The notes under the pieces were generated by a model. The model made no database searches. It was not told the DNA's origin and saw only the letters and a list, made by a program, of their open reading frames with translations. Shown here one piece after another: positions 1-10,729 of a stretch of DNA of 64,000 bases. The stretch comes from Norana najaformis (Eukaryota; Annelida; Clitellata; Crassiclitellata; Hormogastridae), in the NCBI GenBank assembly GCA_964023275.1, contig OZ029921.1:2410159-2474158 (forward strand), given 5' to 3'. Numbering within the stretch: position 1 is the stretch's first letter; each line of letters begins with the position of its first letter. The position numbers and the translations under genes are program-made.

Positions 1-379
1 AACAGTTTGGCCAGTTTTGCGATTGTCCGAGAATATTAAGTCCACCAAGGGTGAGTTGGTGATAAACGAAGCCTTCGAACTCTGAAAGCCTGCACTAGAA
101 ATCGCAAGCGTAATCTCAGGAATTCTTCAGCTCCCAAGGAAGTAAATCGCGGGAACGGTCTCATTTAAATGGGGGACTCCGTGGAAATGAAAAGTGGTGT
201 GGTTTCTAATCTTTATGGTGTGAACGCTATATGCTGGCTATGCCTAGCGTCAGTTTTTTCAACTGCTTACTGAGTTTCCTGTTATCCGAGCCGTAACATA
301 AGCATTTGTTTAACATCAAATCTGACTGGTTTAACATTCCTTGACCTTTCTTGGAAATGCAACGAATCTGCATTTATGG
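1..379. other. Unannotated leading stretch
   Basis: I see no gene, no long open frame with coding character and no repeat matched elsewhere in the window. Confidence 0.5.
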
Positions 380-665
380 TTAAAGTCACGGACGTTGGTT
401 ATGCCCTACATGTTGGCCTGGTCAGCTACTTGGGTACGACAAGGCGCCTCTGAGCGTGAGGATGCCAGTTCGCGTCCCGGTCGTGGCTTATTTCAGAGAT
501 TTGAATCTCGGGCTAGCATGGTCCGTACACGGGGACCTTAAATGGCGTTGCACCCATTCAAACAGGCAGCGGTGGTGAAGGATCTCACCCGATGAATTCA
601 CTGAAAACTGAGCAGGGTCGATGCTATGCGGTCGCTATAGAAAAACGTGTACATTTACAAAAGCA
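380..665 (+). mobile_element. SINE-4 copy (tRNA-derived SINE), best full-length example
   Basis: The head has a box A-like segment (tggcctggtcagc) and a box B-like segment (agttcgcgtcccg). The body gcaccattt.. (reading accttaaatggcg, cacccattcaaacaggcag, ggatctcacccgatgaatt, gagcagggtcga) ends in a gtgtacatttaca tail. Eight further copies or fragments occur in the window, so it is a dispersed family. Confidence 0.7.
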
Positions 666-1034
666 CAAAAGTCGGTTCTACAAAGAACCTCGATGCTGCT
701 CTGTGATGGAAGTGCAATATGAATGATTTGAAATCGACTAGACTTGAACAGATTTGTTGGTCCATTCTTAGAAAAAAAAACTGTATTCACTGGACTGGAA
801 GATAAAGTCTCATTTTTCCGAGAATCCCGTTCGATAGTATTATTCGACTGAGCGAATTTCTACATATCCGTGTCTTTTTATTATCGGCGACTTCAAATGT
901 CTCCAACCAACATTACTACGATCAATTGTCAACCCAACCATAAAATGCATATAGTACGCCTCATGCAGTTGGAATATCTCTCTATCCGATCAACATCTCT
1001 CTGTCGTGATTATCTACACTGCTTTATAAGAGAT
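666..1034. other. No recognisable feature
   Basis: The open frame at 870-1253 runs into the LINE-A copy that follows and has no splice-supported or homologous coding content. I see nothing else. Confidence 0.5.
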
Positions 1035-1322
1035 ATATATCCGTGTAGCAAAACAGAACTTGAAGTGGGCTTTAAATATTCCTCTTTCACGGATCCTATC
1101 CTGACTCCCCTTCTTCCTCTTATCCCTCTTTCCGCTCCAATCCCAAACATCACCCACCGTAGCCGCCACGCTGTCTCTCTGCCTGACTCTTGGATCTTGA
1201 CCTGGAACCAAACACTTTTGCCTATCGATTTTGTTTTGACTGACCGCTTGTGAATAAGCTTGTCACCGAGACGTGGTTTTCGTTGGGCGCTGTAGAAATC
1301 TTGGGATTATGATTATGATTAA
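1035..1322 (+). mobile_element. LINE-A 3' end
   Basis: This matches the LINE-A consensus: pyrimidine-rich end of the ORF, caccgtagccg containing the ORF stop, ggatcttgacctggaacc, cctatcgattttgttttgac, gtgaataagct, gggcgctgtagaaatc. It ends in a gattatgatt tail. The 5' end is lost, as in all copies here. Confidence 0.75.
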
Positions 1323-1334
1323 GAAATGTGATAT

Positions 1335-1442
1335 TAATAAGTAACCTCAGACGGTTTCTGTGCAAGAAACTTGAGCAAGTCCTTCATCAACGATTGCTCA
1401 GTTCCATCGACTGATGCTTTGTTAATAGATAGTGGCGCTTAA
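1335..1442 (+). mobile_element. SINE-1 3' fragment
   Basis: The gagcaagtccttcatcaacg, attgctcag, gactgatg and atagtggcgcttaataaat segments match the 3' half of the full SINE-1 copies near 25757 and 26290. The tRNA-like head is missing. Confidence 0.6.
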
Positions 1443-1770
1443 TAAATACAATAACAACAACAGTAACAATAATAACAACAATAATAACATTGATAATAAT
1501 GATAATGATGATGATAATAATAATAATAATAAAACTACTACTACCACTACTACTACTACTACTACTACACTACCACTACTACTAATAATAATAACAACAG
1601 AGATGATGATGATAATGGTGGTGGTGGTGGTGATGATGATGATAATAATAATAATAAAACTACTACTACTACTACCACTACTACTACTACTAATAATAAT
1701 AACAACAGTGATGATGATGATAATGGTGGTGGTGGTGATGATGGTGATGATGATGATAATAATAAATATA
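1443..1770. repeat. Compound trinucleotide array, duplicated block
   Basis: A block order of AAT, ACT, AAT, GAT, GGT and GAT repeats occurs twice in succession (about 1515-1650 and 1650-1770). The compound microsatellite therefore duplicated as a unit. The open frames over it (poly-Asn/Thr, poly-Leu/Val) are artefacts. Confidence 0.85.
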
Positions 1771-2436
1771 ATTTTTCTTCCGGATAAATTTTAACTTCCT
1801 GAGGGATCATAAATACCACGGGGCCAAAAAAAATAATAACAAAGGTCTACGTGTTTTCTATAGCCTCTGCATTAATCACCTTTCATAGGGTGAGAATCTT
1901 CACCACCGCAATTTCAGTAGGTCCACCTGTATCAACCAACCATGCTAGTACGAGATCGATATCTGTGAGAAACAGGCCAAAGTCACGATTGTGATTCGAT
2001 CCGACATCTTCTCACAGAAAATCGCAGTGCGGACGCCCACTTGGCTGCATCATCTTGTTGGTCTTAGCTTCTCGATGCATCAAATTTTCGCTCTAAGTCG
2101 GTCTACTTATATGAGTGCTCACTCGCCCGTTCCACCTTCCTGATGAATAGGCATAACGGTCTGTAAAAACTATTCATTTCCAGCCGTCTGAAAACATAGC
2201 AACTGCCTATTCGTTTTATTTTGTCCGGCCGAGTTATTTCTGTAGGACCATCGTTGTTGTTATGAAGGAACAATTAATCGCACTATTGCGACTTGTATAT
2301 GGAACAACCACATCATCTTGCACTGCAGAGCGCATATGTATTTATAGTATTTGTCTATACAATATCTATTATGCGTTGCGTGTACTGTATATATGCATAT
2401 ATAGGGTCTATAATTATATATATGTACCTAAATAGG
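1771..2436. other. No recognisable gene
   Basis: AT-rich unique-looking DNA. A short piece near 1890-1920 (gtgagaatcttcaccaccgc) resembles the SINE-4 body in reverse. Otherwise I see nothing. Confidence 0.45.
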
Positions 2437-2650
2437 TTTTAATCTAATGACTTCTATGGCGTCGTTATCATAATGCTCAATGCATCAATCGACGGTCGCT
2501 TCGAGTGAAATCGTACTCAAAATCATAATCCATCGGAGAAGGCGGGTCGAATTTCGATAGGTCAGAGAAACCAGAAGCTAGGCTACGGTGGGTAGGCAAG
2601 TTGAAACAGATGAGTCTTAAGTTTAGACTTGTATGACATCACAGAACTGA
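2437..2650 (-). mobile_element. LINE-B 3' end
   Basis: The reverse strand matches the LINE-B tail at 28175-28495: gtctaaacttaagactcatc, cttctggtttctctgac, a gattatgattttg segment, gcattatgataac, tagaagtcattagatta. Confidence 0.65.
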
Positions 2651-2929
2651 CAGAACGAAGAGATACATTTAGATACACTGAATATTTTCTGATCTTTGAA
2701 CTTAGATGTTCCACGGATTCGGCCATCTGGAGTTAACTAATTAATTAGTTGTTGTTCATAAGCGCAGGTTGACTTGGTAAGCTCCACCGAGAACCTGTCT
2801 CCATCAGTCTTCACTTCTCAGCTTCAGTATCAGCCGATGTTTTCTTTTCCTTCAGTGTACTCTGTCAACTTCTAGTTTTGCAATCAGGAGTTTTATAGCG
2901 CCACTTCAGAAGGAACTAATCAGAAACTG

Positions 2930-3262
2930 AACGCTTCTTAGCCATAGCTGTTCCAACCTCCTGGAATAAACTTCAGCCAGAATAAACGCAATTATCTGAT
3001 CCATCCTACAAACCCACCAACAATTCACCCCTCGCAGTTTCTGCACAGGTCTTTAACTCAAAACTGAAAACACTCCTTTTCCACAAATCCTATCCTGATT
3101 CCACCTCTTCCCCTTACCTATGTTACCGCTCCAGTTCTAAACACCATTCACCGTAGCCGTCTGACTGTCTGCCTGCATTACCATTGGGTCTTAACCCTGG
3201 AACCGAATCTGACCCTTCCGGCCTATCGAATTTGTTTCTACTGGACGCCTGTGAATAAGCTG
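2930..3262 (+). mobile_element. LINE-A 3' end, long copy
   Basis: This begins inside the reverse-transcriptase C-terminal coding part (agctgttccaacctcctgga, equivalent to the AAPPLW region of the copy at 56549-57262). It continues through caccgtagccg and the cctatcgaatttgtttctac 3' UTR. It is decayed relative to the intact copy. Confidence 0.7.
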
Positions 3263-3279
3263 AACTTAAAGTTTTGTGT

Positions 3280-3430
3280 ACATACATACATACATATATA
3301 CTTACATACATACATACATACATATATACTTACATAAATACGTCATACATACATACTAACTTACTTTCATACATACATCATACATACATACATGCATGCA
3401 TACGTACATAGTTGTATATATAGACACATT
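3280..3430. repeat. TACA/CATA tetranucleotide microsatellite
   Basis: Imperfect runs of tacatacata with cttacata interruptions, immediately downstream of a LINE-A copy. Confidence 0.85.
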
Positions 3431-3870
3431 CATGCATGCTTGCATACATCGTCCACAGTCAAACCCATCGATCAACTGCAGGACTTACGAAACCATAATA
3501 AGCAGTCAATTAAGCAATCACGGTGAGAGACGGTCATTCGACTGGTCAGTTCGCTGGTCACTCCGCTGGTCAGTCGGGACTCGATTGCCAGAGGCGAGCC
3601 GGAGCAAATTTGTCCGGTGGTTCATTAGTCAGCTAAATTGCGAGGAAAATCTAATTCCTCAGTTTGCGCTTTTCTATCTAAATGGATGCACGATAGACGT
3701 AAATGGACGACGAACGCTTGAGTGGAAAGAGAAAACAAATATTTTTGCACGAGATAAACAAGTCCGTTTTAGACTCCATGCTTGCATTGGCTTATGTAGG
3801 CCATTGCGCATCTTTGCATCTAAAAGTGAATCACACTTAAGGCAGATAGCCTAATAATAGGGCCTATATG

Positions 3871-4340
3871 TATATCTATGGCCGAGCTAAAAAATGAGCT
3901 ATATGAGGGAACAATGCATTGTGTGATTCAGAGCAAGTCTGGCATGCTTGTAGACAAAGGCGCTAGTGTTAGCTGCTAACCCTAAAATAAGCTAGTCTCA
4001 TATCCAGCATAGCAAGGGGAGAAATGCGCTGAAGAGCAGAGAGCTATTATAGCACTCCATGTCCATCCTGGGCTTTATAAGTAAGCCACGAGGGGAGTAA
4101 GGGGTAGAATTATCCGAGTAACCAAATATAGGCATGAAAGCCCCAGAAGGCACACAGTCTGAGCATTAAGCAAATTAGTTTGGCAAGACAGAACCAAATA
4201 TGGACATGAATTCTGACTCATTTTATGGTTAGCAGCTACTGCTAGCGCCTTTGTTTACAAGCATGCCAAACTTGCTCTGATTCACACAATGCACTGTTCT
4301 TTCATATTGCGCATTTTTTTATCTCGGTCATATATCTATG
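3871..4340. mobile_element. Foldback/MITE element with long inverted repeats and 10-bp target duplication
   Basis: Left arm 3881-3990 and right arm 4220-4330 are inverted copies of about 110 bp. Both arms contain gcattgtgtga, tcagagcaag, ggcatgcttgta and caaaggcgctag. The element is flanked by perfect 10-bp direct repeats tatatctatg at 3871-3880 and 4331-4340. The middle encodes no protein. The long arms and 9-10 bp duplication fit a Mutator-like or foldback non-autonomous element; the superfamily is inference. Confidence 0.75.
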
Positions 4341-4652
4341 ATTCTTCAATGTAGTCTAAAATTGATATAACGCCTTTTACAAACTATTGGAAGCATCGAC
4401 TGCTTGAACATCAGGTGAAAGAGTAGCTACAATAAGTTTTAGAAGCTACGCTGTTGTCGGTCCATCTTTCTGGAGGAAGTCGCCTGTTAACCTTCGACAT
4501 GAACTCGTTGACCTTCCTCTATCCTCTTCCGTAAGCGTTTGAAAACCTTTCTGGGAGATTGTGCTAATTTATGCAATAGTTATATTATAATGTTATGTGA
4601 TTTTTTAATGTTATGTAACAGTTTAATTATTGTGCTATGTTATGATACTAAC

Positions 4653-4925
4653 CAGAATAGAAAGCAGGTTCCTGGCATCTTCTAAATTACGGAGTTTGGA
4701 ATATCGTTTGCTGATGAGTTGCTGCCAGTCTCTACTGCTCAACCGATATTCTGCCTCGGGGTGAAACTCCTTCACCAATTCGTCTTCCTTGTGGCTCTTC
4801 AAAAGACAAAACTCCGTTTCAATACCCATAATAATTATTATTTTCCAGTTTGCAGCCTGAGTAGTATACCCGCCTTGCCTCACCTTGAGCAGTTGTTTCC
4901 AATTCTCCTCTTGAAACCAACGAGC
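4653..4925 (-). CDS. Unrecognised candidate exon pair, minus strand
   Basis: The minus strand is open from about 4960 to 4653 with coding-like composition rich in Glu, Lys and Trp. One model has exon A 4925-4884 (acceptor caaccag, donor AAG/GTGAGG) encoding ARWFQEENWKQLLK. Exon B 4796-4653 (pyrimidine tract TTTTGTCTTTTGAAG, donor CTG/GTTAGT) would then encode SHKEDELVKEFHPEAEY, a short linker, DWQQLISKRYSKLRNLEDAR and NLLSIL. Both junctions are phase 0 and the intron is 87 nt. Alternatively it is one unspliced open stretch. The protein looks helical and charged and I do not recognise it. Exon A's phase would accept exon 2 of the candidate secreted gene at 8731, but that link is speculation. 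It could also be a decayed mobile-element ORF. Confidence 0.3.
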
Positions 4926-4989
4926 CTGGTTGTATTCTACAGTTGGCTCAACAACACTTTACCTTACTCTATCGAAATTATCTTACCTT

Positions 4990-6205
4990 AATTTATCTTA
5001 CTTTGATTTATTTTATCTTAATTTACCTTAATTGGGGTTTAAGTGTGTCGTGTAAGTTTGGAAATTCTTTATCTGGTCATGGCGCGGAACCTTGAGGAAA
5101 CGTTCGCACAACTGTTTGCGCTTTGGCTGAAAGGTCCACCTTTATATCAAAAGACCTTCACTCTAAGGCTGATGTAGAGATATAACAATCAAAGAACCTT
5201 TCCTTAGAATTTGCCCAGATATTCATAATTCATCTGCACGTAGTTTTATTACAGCAGACGAGCATGTTTTTGATGTAACGTTTATTTAGCCCTAGGTTCA
5301 AAGACACTTTACGATGCTATCGACCAATGGAACAAACGGTATCACTGAAATCAACAGGTGCTCGGGACATCAGTGGGTTATGCGAATTGATTGACGCAAA
5401 TAAAATGTGCAATTGTCCGATCTGAAGAACTGCTTCAGCCTATTTCTAGATCTACGTGGACTCAGAGAAAATGTTGGCATACCGAGTGATCCATTTGAAT
5501 CGAAAAAATCACATGCAACTTTCTTGACGTTTAAGGACAAGTTTTTTAAACTGCGGTAATGTTTGAACTGTGATGTGAAGGAGTAATAATGGTGGCGTCA
5601 GCGCCCTCTTTGTCTCTGTCTGTCTGTATGTCTGTTTGCTGTCTGTCTGCAGTCTGTCTGCTGTCTGTCTGTTTCTCAATCCATCGTCTGACATCAGACC
5701 TTCGGATGAGGACCAATTTTGTTTCAAAGCATTGAGAAGACCTATGGTCAGAAGAAAAATGTCTCCCAGTGTCCGCGATGTTCTAAACCTCTGCAGAGAC
5801 TTAAAGTTCTCCCAAACCGTTTACAAATCCTACTCAACCCGAGAAGTTCGTTTGCATTGGACTGGCCCTGATTATGGCCTTATTGCTAAAAGACAAGTGT
5901 GTTTTTTCTGCTAGACTGGCCTCTTTTCTTCCCATTCCCACATTTATCATAAAAATTCCTAGACATGGGTCGGTGTACGTGGACGCGAAATTGTTAAGAG
6001 TCTTATGACGTCCGAAGCAAAATTGGCGAAGCAGCAACGGTGTCTGTCGTTATCAGCGGGTCGCTAAGGTCACGATTTAAAGTCGACATACGTTGGAGAA
6101 AGATATTTGGACAGGAGCGAAGTATATGGATAAAATACATCTTCAGTTGCGAGACAGTCTCAATCAGTCGGATAGGATTTCCTCTTAACCCATGCAAATT
6201 GCACC
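4990..6205. other. No recognisable gene; short tandem motifs
   Basis: 4975-5035 has tttatcttactt-type repeats and 5610-5680 a CTGT repeat (gtctgtctgc). The open frames at 5636-6303 lack splice or homology support. Nothing else is visible. Confidence 0.5.
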
Positions 6206-6209
6206 TTCC

Positions 6210-6490
6210 TTATATACACGAGTTAAACGTAACTGTAATTGTAAACTCGAAATTTCTAAAGCGCTACTTAAAAGCTAAGAGCAGGGCAACATCTTATTCA
6301 TAAGCACTGCGTCAAGTCAGTTGGGCTGTCCAAAGATGCTATGTCAAGATCCAAGTTCGGTTGCTAGAAGACCATAGAGAGAAGGGGCGAGAAGCTGTTA
6401 GGGTGGGTTGTGTTTTTAAGGAGAGAGATATGGAAAGACAGCAGATTCGATGGATCAGAGTGGACGTTCTTGAAAAGCTGAAACGTAAGT
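6210..6490 (-). mobile_element. Repeat family C copy (LINE 3' end-like)
   Basis: It shares ttattcataagcactg, gcgtcaagtcagttgg, ctgtccaaagatgc and agagagaaggggcgag with 37615-37735, 62585-63220 and, in the other orientation, 49800-50000. The layout (tagcgc motif, taagctggt, gattac-type tail) resembles LINE-A, so it is probably another LINE family. Confidence 0.6.
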
Positions 6491-6499
6491 AACCGAAGA

Positions 6500-8150
6500 G
6501 AGGATCAGATTCTGAATGCACCTAGCTGTATCACTGGCCTGTTACGTAGTTGGCCTACTGGCCGCCATTCTTGTCCGCGTCCAACCCCACATCTTTTATC
6601 ACACACTCCACACATGCGGGTTTACTTCTCAGAGGGAAAAGATCAGAGCTAAAGTTGGTTCATTAAGCCACTGGCTCTTGATTTCTAGCAATCAAACGTC
6701 CGTTATCGCCCTCTCCAGATACGGACGGTCTTGAGAGCGTGTAGGAGAAGGTGAGAATGTTTTCGCCCTTCTGTCCACTGTACAATTATTTTGCACCGTG
6801 ACCTCCTTTTTGTAATTGTAATTTGAGATTTATAAAGTGCCTCTTAGAGGATAAATTCAAAAGAGGTGCTTCCGACTCGAAAAAGTAAAATCACAGTTAA
6901 ACAGTACAGTCTTCAGGCGCCTGGGGAACACTGAGAGAGGGAGAGAAAGGAGCTCAAGTCGCAATTCTCGAGTGAGACGATTCCAGCATGTGGGACCAAC
7001 GCTGTCCATAGGAGCCATTTCCCTCACCAAAGTATGTCAACTTCCATGACATAAATAACGTCAAGTCAAGGAAGTCGACATACTTTGGTCATGTTATGAG
7101 GAAATATATAGACTGTTTGGAGAAAGAAATAATGCAGGTGGTAATTACAGTAGAGTACAAATCTTAAGTAATTTTTTTAATCATTGTATCCATTGATGGA
7201 TAATTCTGTAAAATATACCGATCCTAATAGGCTTAAAGAGATTCAGTTGACTCGTCTTAGATTAGGTGAAAATTCATCCAACTGGTCTTTGCACCGTTTG
7301 CAATGTAAAGGATGATATTTTTCATCTGATATTAAACAGCCTAAAAGAAAGCATTTCAAGAAAGCTACGACATAACTGTGTAGCAAACCAGTTGGATTTT
7401 ACTGTTTAAAACATTTTATGCCAACCCAAATTGCAAAATGGAATATATGTTGCTTCGTAATTTCAATGGCGGTCGTATCCTGTAAACATATAGGCCTAAG
7501 TGCAGTGCATCTAAAATAATTTGAAAAAGTACTATCTAGACTTCTGAGCTGTGCATTTCTGTTGTCTAAAATGTTTGCAACAAGTGTAGATTGATTTTTT
7601 AATTTACACTTTGTTTTTGAGTATTACAAGTTGGTCGACTGTTCTATTGATACAATTTGTTAATCATCGGTGTCTCTTTGGATTAGAACATACATACTGA
7701 AGCAGAGACGCGTGACTAGCAGAGGGGTGGGTTATAAAATTGGTGGTAGGGTTGGGCGGGGTTCGGTTGCGCGACGCTGATTTCGGTGATTGACTGATGA
7801 AACTGATTCTTGTGTCTGAAAATGCACTGTTAATAGCTGATGTAAATGGGCGCAAAGTTATCGGATTTTCATTTTTGTTCGCATTGATCATCCATTAATA
7901 ATGTTAATCTCCATAGTCTGATGTATAATACAATCGCTATACTCAAGTGCACTGTTATTCTGCACAGGTTTCTATGATACGTTTATATGACTAGCTTTTC
8001 AGTTTGAAGTTTAATGGTTTAATTGTGACTTTACTTATTGTTAGTTAAGCCAAACTATTTAAAAACAGAACTGTTTTTCATCTAGAACATTTATAAGGAC
8101 GTCAACGTCCAATGCTGCCATATGATGTCATTAAACTTTTGGTTCTACTA
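6500..8150. other. Intergenic; one short LINE reverse-transcriptase tail fragment
   Basis: At 7062-7140 the plus strand reads STYFGHVMRKYIDCLEKEIM, the typical post-RT YFGHVMR segment of non-LTR elements. The remainder (AT-rich, 7140-8150) shows nothing I recognise. Confidence 0.5.
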
Positions 8151-8154
8151 CTAC

Positions 8155-8328
8155 TATTTCAAACACCATCCACCGTAGCCGTCCGATAGTCTGACTCCTG
8201 GATCTTGACCTGGAACTGGACCCTTTTGCCTATCGATTTTGTTTTGACTGAGCGCCTAAAATAAGCTGGTTTCCGCGACTTAGCTTTCTTTGGGCGCTGT
8301 AGAAATCTCGAGATTACGATTACGATTT
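8155..8328 (+). mobile_element. LINE-A 3' end
   Basis: It matches caccgtagccgtccg, gatcttgacctggaact, cctatcgattttgttttgac, aataagctggtttcc, gggcgctgtagaaatctcg and the tail gattacgattacgatt. Confidence 0.8.
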
Positions 8329-8329
8329 C

Positions 8330-8580
8330 TAAGTAATGCAGGGTACAACATCTGGATCGCGAGCACGTGGAAGACCATGAACAGCCTGGATTGAGAACAT
8401 AAGGTCTTGGAAAGGATTAACTATGAGTCAATTACTGAGGACAATGGAAGATAGAAACATCTGGAGACAGACGGTGCGTGGTGCAGCCCAACTACGGATT
8501 CAAGATAGCTAAAGACAAGACAAGACAAGACAACACAAGACAAGACAACACAAGACAAGACAACACAAGACAAGACAATG
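8330..8580 (+). mobile_element. LINE-D reverse-transcriptase C-terminus with AAGAC tail
   Basis: The plus strand reads GSRARGRP, one stop, then TAWIENIRSWKGLTMSQLL, RTMEDRNIWRQTVRGAAQ and LRIQDS stop. This is the conserved post-RT region of a non-LTR retrotransposon. It ends in a tandem aagac/acaag tail (8513-8580). It begins exactly where a LINE-A copy ends. Confidence 0.75.
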
Positions 8581-8730
8581 GGAGCCATATCAAGCACTGC
8601 CTTATGACAAAATCGTCTTACAGTGAGACCGTTACCTAAAGCTGACCCGACGGTGCGTTATAACAGAAACCGTGTCGTAACGAAGCATATAATTATAAGG
8701 AGGATCTGGTGCAGTTAGACAACAACTCAC

Positions 8731-10164
8731 TGGATTCTCTTCGGCTTTGAACGACCTCTGGCGTCCATTTTTGGAGAGAATAACAACAGGTTCTTCGTTG
8801 CGTCTATAAAACTCTTTGACATCAATCGCCGGATGCTGACCTTCGCTGCTGCTCCTGCCACCGTCGATGGGCCTCACAGAGAAAGCTGCAGAAACAGAAA
8901 GATGCAGTCGTTAAGAAAGATTCGGAACATCTCCGCTGGGGTCGTCGCGAATTCGCGCGCTGCCGAACCTTGTGTCGGGAGAATGTATAAAGGTAAAGCT
9001 AAAAAGGGCAAAGGTAAAGGGTAAAGGTTAAAAGTAAAGGGTAAAGGTAAGGGGTAAAGGTAAAGGGTAAAAGTAAAGGGTAAAGGTAAAAGGTAAAGGG
9101 TAAAAGTAAAGGGTAAAGGTAAAGGGTAAAAGTGAAGATAGAAGCAAAGGTAGAGAAAGAGGTAGAGATACATACAGATAAAGGTAAAAATAAAAAGTAC
9201 AGGTAAATATAAAGATAAATACAGGTAAAAGCAGAAGTAGAGGTAAAAGGTAAAGCAAATGGTAAAGGTAAAGATAAATTCGTATAGAAATACCAGTAAA
9301 CGTAGAGTCAGAAGTAAAGGTGAAGTTAAAGGATAAAGCTACAGGTAAATTTAGAGGTAGAATTTACGGCAGCGGTAGAGGCAGAGGGAAAGGTAGCATA
9401 CAGACTTGTCAAAATCACATCTCCGAGATCGAAGGACCTTTTGACGCCAATAAGTGGATATGGTCTGAAATTTCACTGAGTGTTACCATCCAAGCATTAG
9501 AATTTCAGCTGATGTAAGTACAGAATGTGCACGTTTATGGTCTCGACCCTCTTCGTTTCTCAACGAATTCATCGGGTGAGGTCTTTCACCACCGTTACCC
9601 GTTTGAATGTTTTAGGTAATTTAGTTATCTAGATAACTCATATAGCGCCTGTTAGGTACCTCACAAAAGCGCTGCTTACAAAATGCAGTGCAATATACAA
9701 TACAATATGCAATACAATATACAATACTTACAATACAGTGTACAATAGAATGTACAATGCAAAATACAATACAATATGCAATAGAATATACAATAGTTAC
9801 AATACAGTGTACAATAGAATGTACAATGCAAAAATACAATACAATATGCAATACAATATACAATAGTTACAATACAGTGTACAATAGAATGTACAATGCA
9901 AAATACAATACAATATGCAATACAATATTACAATGCAAATTGCATTGCAATACACAGTACAACATACAATACAATATGCAATACAATACGGAATGCAAGA
10001 CAAAAGCAATAAAAGACAACAGAGTAGACTTAGGCTAGAGCACCGCGAACTTTCATGCACTCAATTTCCTTACCAGAAGTGACCGACACAAGAGCCAGAA
10101 GACCCGTCAACCATTTCATCAACACAACATCGTAGCTCATCCTTGAACAACAATGCAGGAACAT
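8731..10164 (-). CDS. Candidate 5' part of a secreted-protein gene (signal peptide exon plus one more)
   Basis: Exon 1 (minus, 10164-10074) has three in-frame ATGs at 10164, 10140 and 10119. From the third it reads MKWLTGLLALVSVTS, a textbook signal peptide, then a strong donor TCTG/GTAAGG in phase 1. Exon 2 (8885-8731) has acceptor TTTCTGCAG, is open for 51 codons, and ends at donor CCA/GTGAGT in phase 0. The join is in frame, with predicted cleavage near VTSA/FS. Exon 2 encodes a polar segment including AIDVKEFYRRNEEPVVIL and RQRSFKAEEN. The family is not recognised; a lipocalin-like start is a weak possibility. A TATA box lies upstream at 10231-10240. Later exons were not identified with confidence. 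What is seen is two phase-matched exons, a signal peptide and a TATA box; the gene itself is inference. Confidence 0.4.
8985..9395. repeat. GGTAAA purine-rich minisatellite
   Basis: Irregular array of ggtaaagggtaaaagtaaa units degenerating to agaggtaga toward the right. The strand asymmetry (no C on the top strand) explains the long Leu/Phe/Tyr open frames below it. Confidence 0.85.
9520..9610 (-). mobile_element. SINE-4 fragment
   Basis: It matches ggtctcgaccctcttcg, caacgaattcatcgggtga and tctttcaccaccg of the SINE-4 body in reverse. Confidence 0.6.
9680..10012. repeat. ACAAT-type tandem array
   Basis: About five copies of a roughly 65-bp higher-order unit built from acaatacaatatgcaa and gtacaatagaatgtacaa. 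It lies between exons 1 and 2 of the candidate secreted gene. Confidence 0.85.
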
Positions 10165-10230
10165 CGCAGCACCAGCTCCTCTTCCGTCTGGAGAAAACTT
10201 CAGACGAACGCACCAACCCCACAACTTCCA

Positions 10231-10240
10231 GCTTTTTATA
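10231..10240 (-). promoter_or_regulatory. TATA box of the candidate secreted-protein gene
   Basis: The minus strand reads TATAAAAAGC here, about 67 nt upstream of the first ATG at 10164. That leaves room for transcription to start near 10210 and a short GC-rich 5' UTR. The position relative to the signal-peptide exon is what makes it credible. Confidence 0.4.
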
Positions 10241-10304
10241 CAGACTGAACCCTGGCCCTCATGCAACGTCTACAGTCTACACATGCGGCGCGTAATCAGC
10301 CAGG

Positions 10305-10500
10305 CGCTCGCTTTCTCTATCTCTTTCTCTTTCTCTCTCTATATATATAAATATATACCTGTCTGTCTGTGCCTCTGTCTGTCTCTGTCTCTCTCTGTAT
10401 GTCTGTCTCCGTCTGTCTGTCTCTCTCTGTCTCTCTCTGTCTCCGTTTGTTTGTCTGTCTCTCTGTCTCTCTCTGTCTGTCTGTCTGTCTGTCTGTCTGA
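10305..10500. repeat. TCTC/TGTC pyrimidine microsatellite
   Basis: Runs of tctctctgtctgtctg with one short tatataaatatata insert, just upstream of the TATA box at 10231 on the minus strand. Confidence 0.85.
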
Positions 10501-10633
10501 ACTCGCTCGCTTGCCTAGACCGCCGTGATCGATGCTAAGATAGAATCAACGCGAACGGCGCAATTATCGCAGCACAAAACGCAGACGATCAGAGTGCCAA
10601 GTGAAAACACATTTCTGCACTTCTGCGTGCAAG

Positions 10634-10726
10634 ATGGCACAACCCAACCCAGGCTGCGTCGATGAGCAACGCATGAGTCGGATGGGGTCGCTTCGATCGC
10701 CTGTATACAGCTCCAGGAAGAATCCG
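10634..10726 (+). CDS. Weak candidate first coding exon, plus strand
   Basis: The start context gcaagATGG is a good Kozak match. The frame reads MAQPNPGCVDEQRMSRMG and then SLRSPVYSSRKNP, ending at a possible donor CCG/GTAGGC. It would be transcribed away from the candidate secreted gene, whose TATA box is about 400 bp to the left. I found no convincing second exon downstream, so this may be chance. Confidence 0.15.
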
Positions 10727-10729
10727 GTA

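Noticed and set aside
3396..3854. 152-codon plus-strand frame
   Set aside because: It begins in a TACA microsatellite, and the rest has no recognisable motif or splice sites consistent with an exon.
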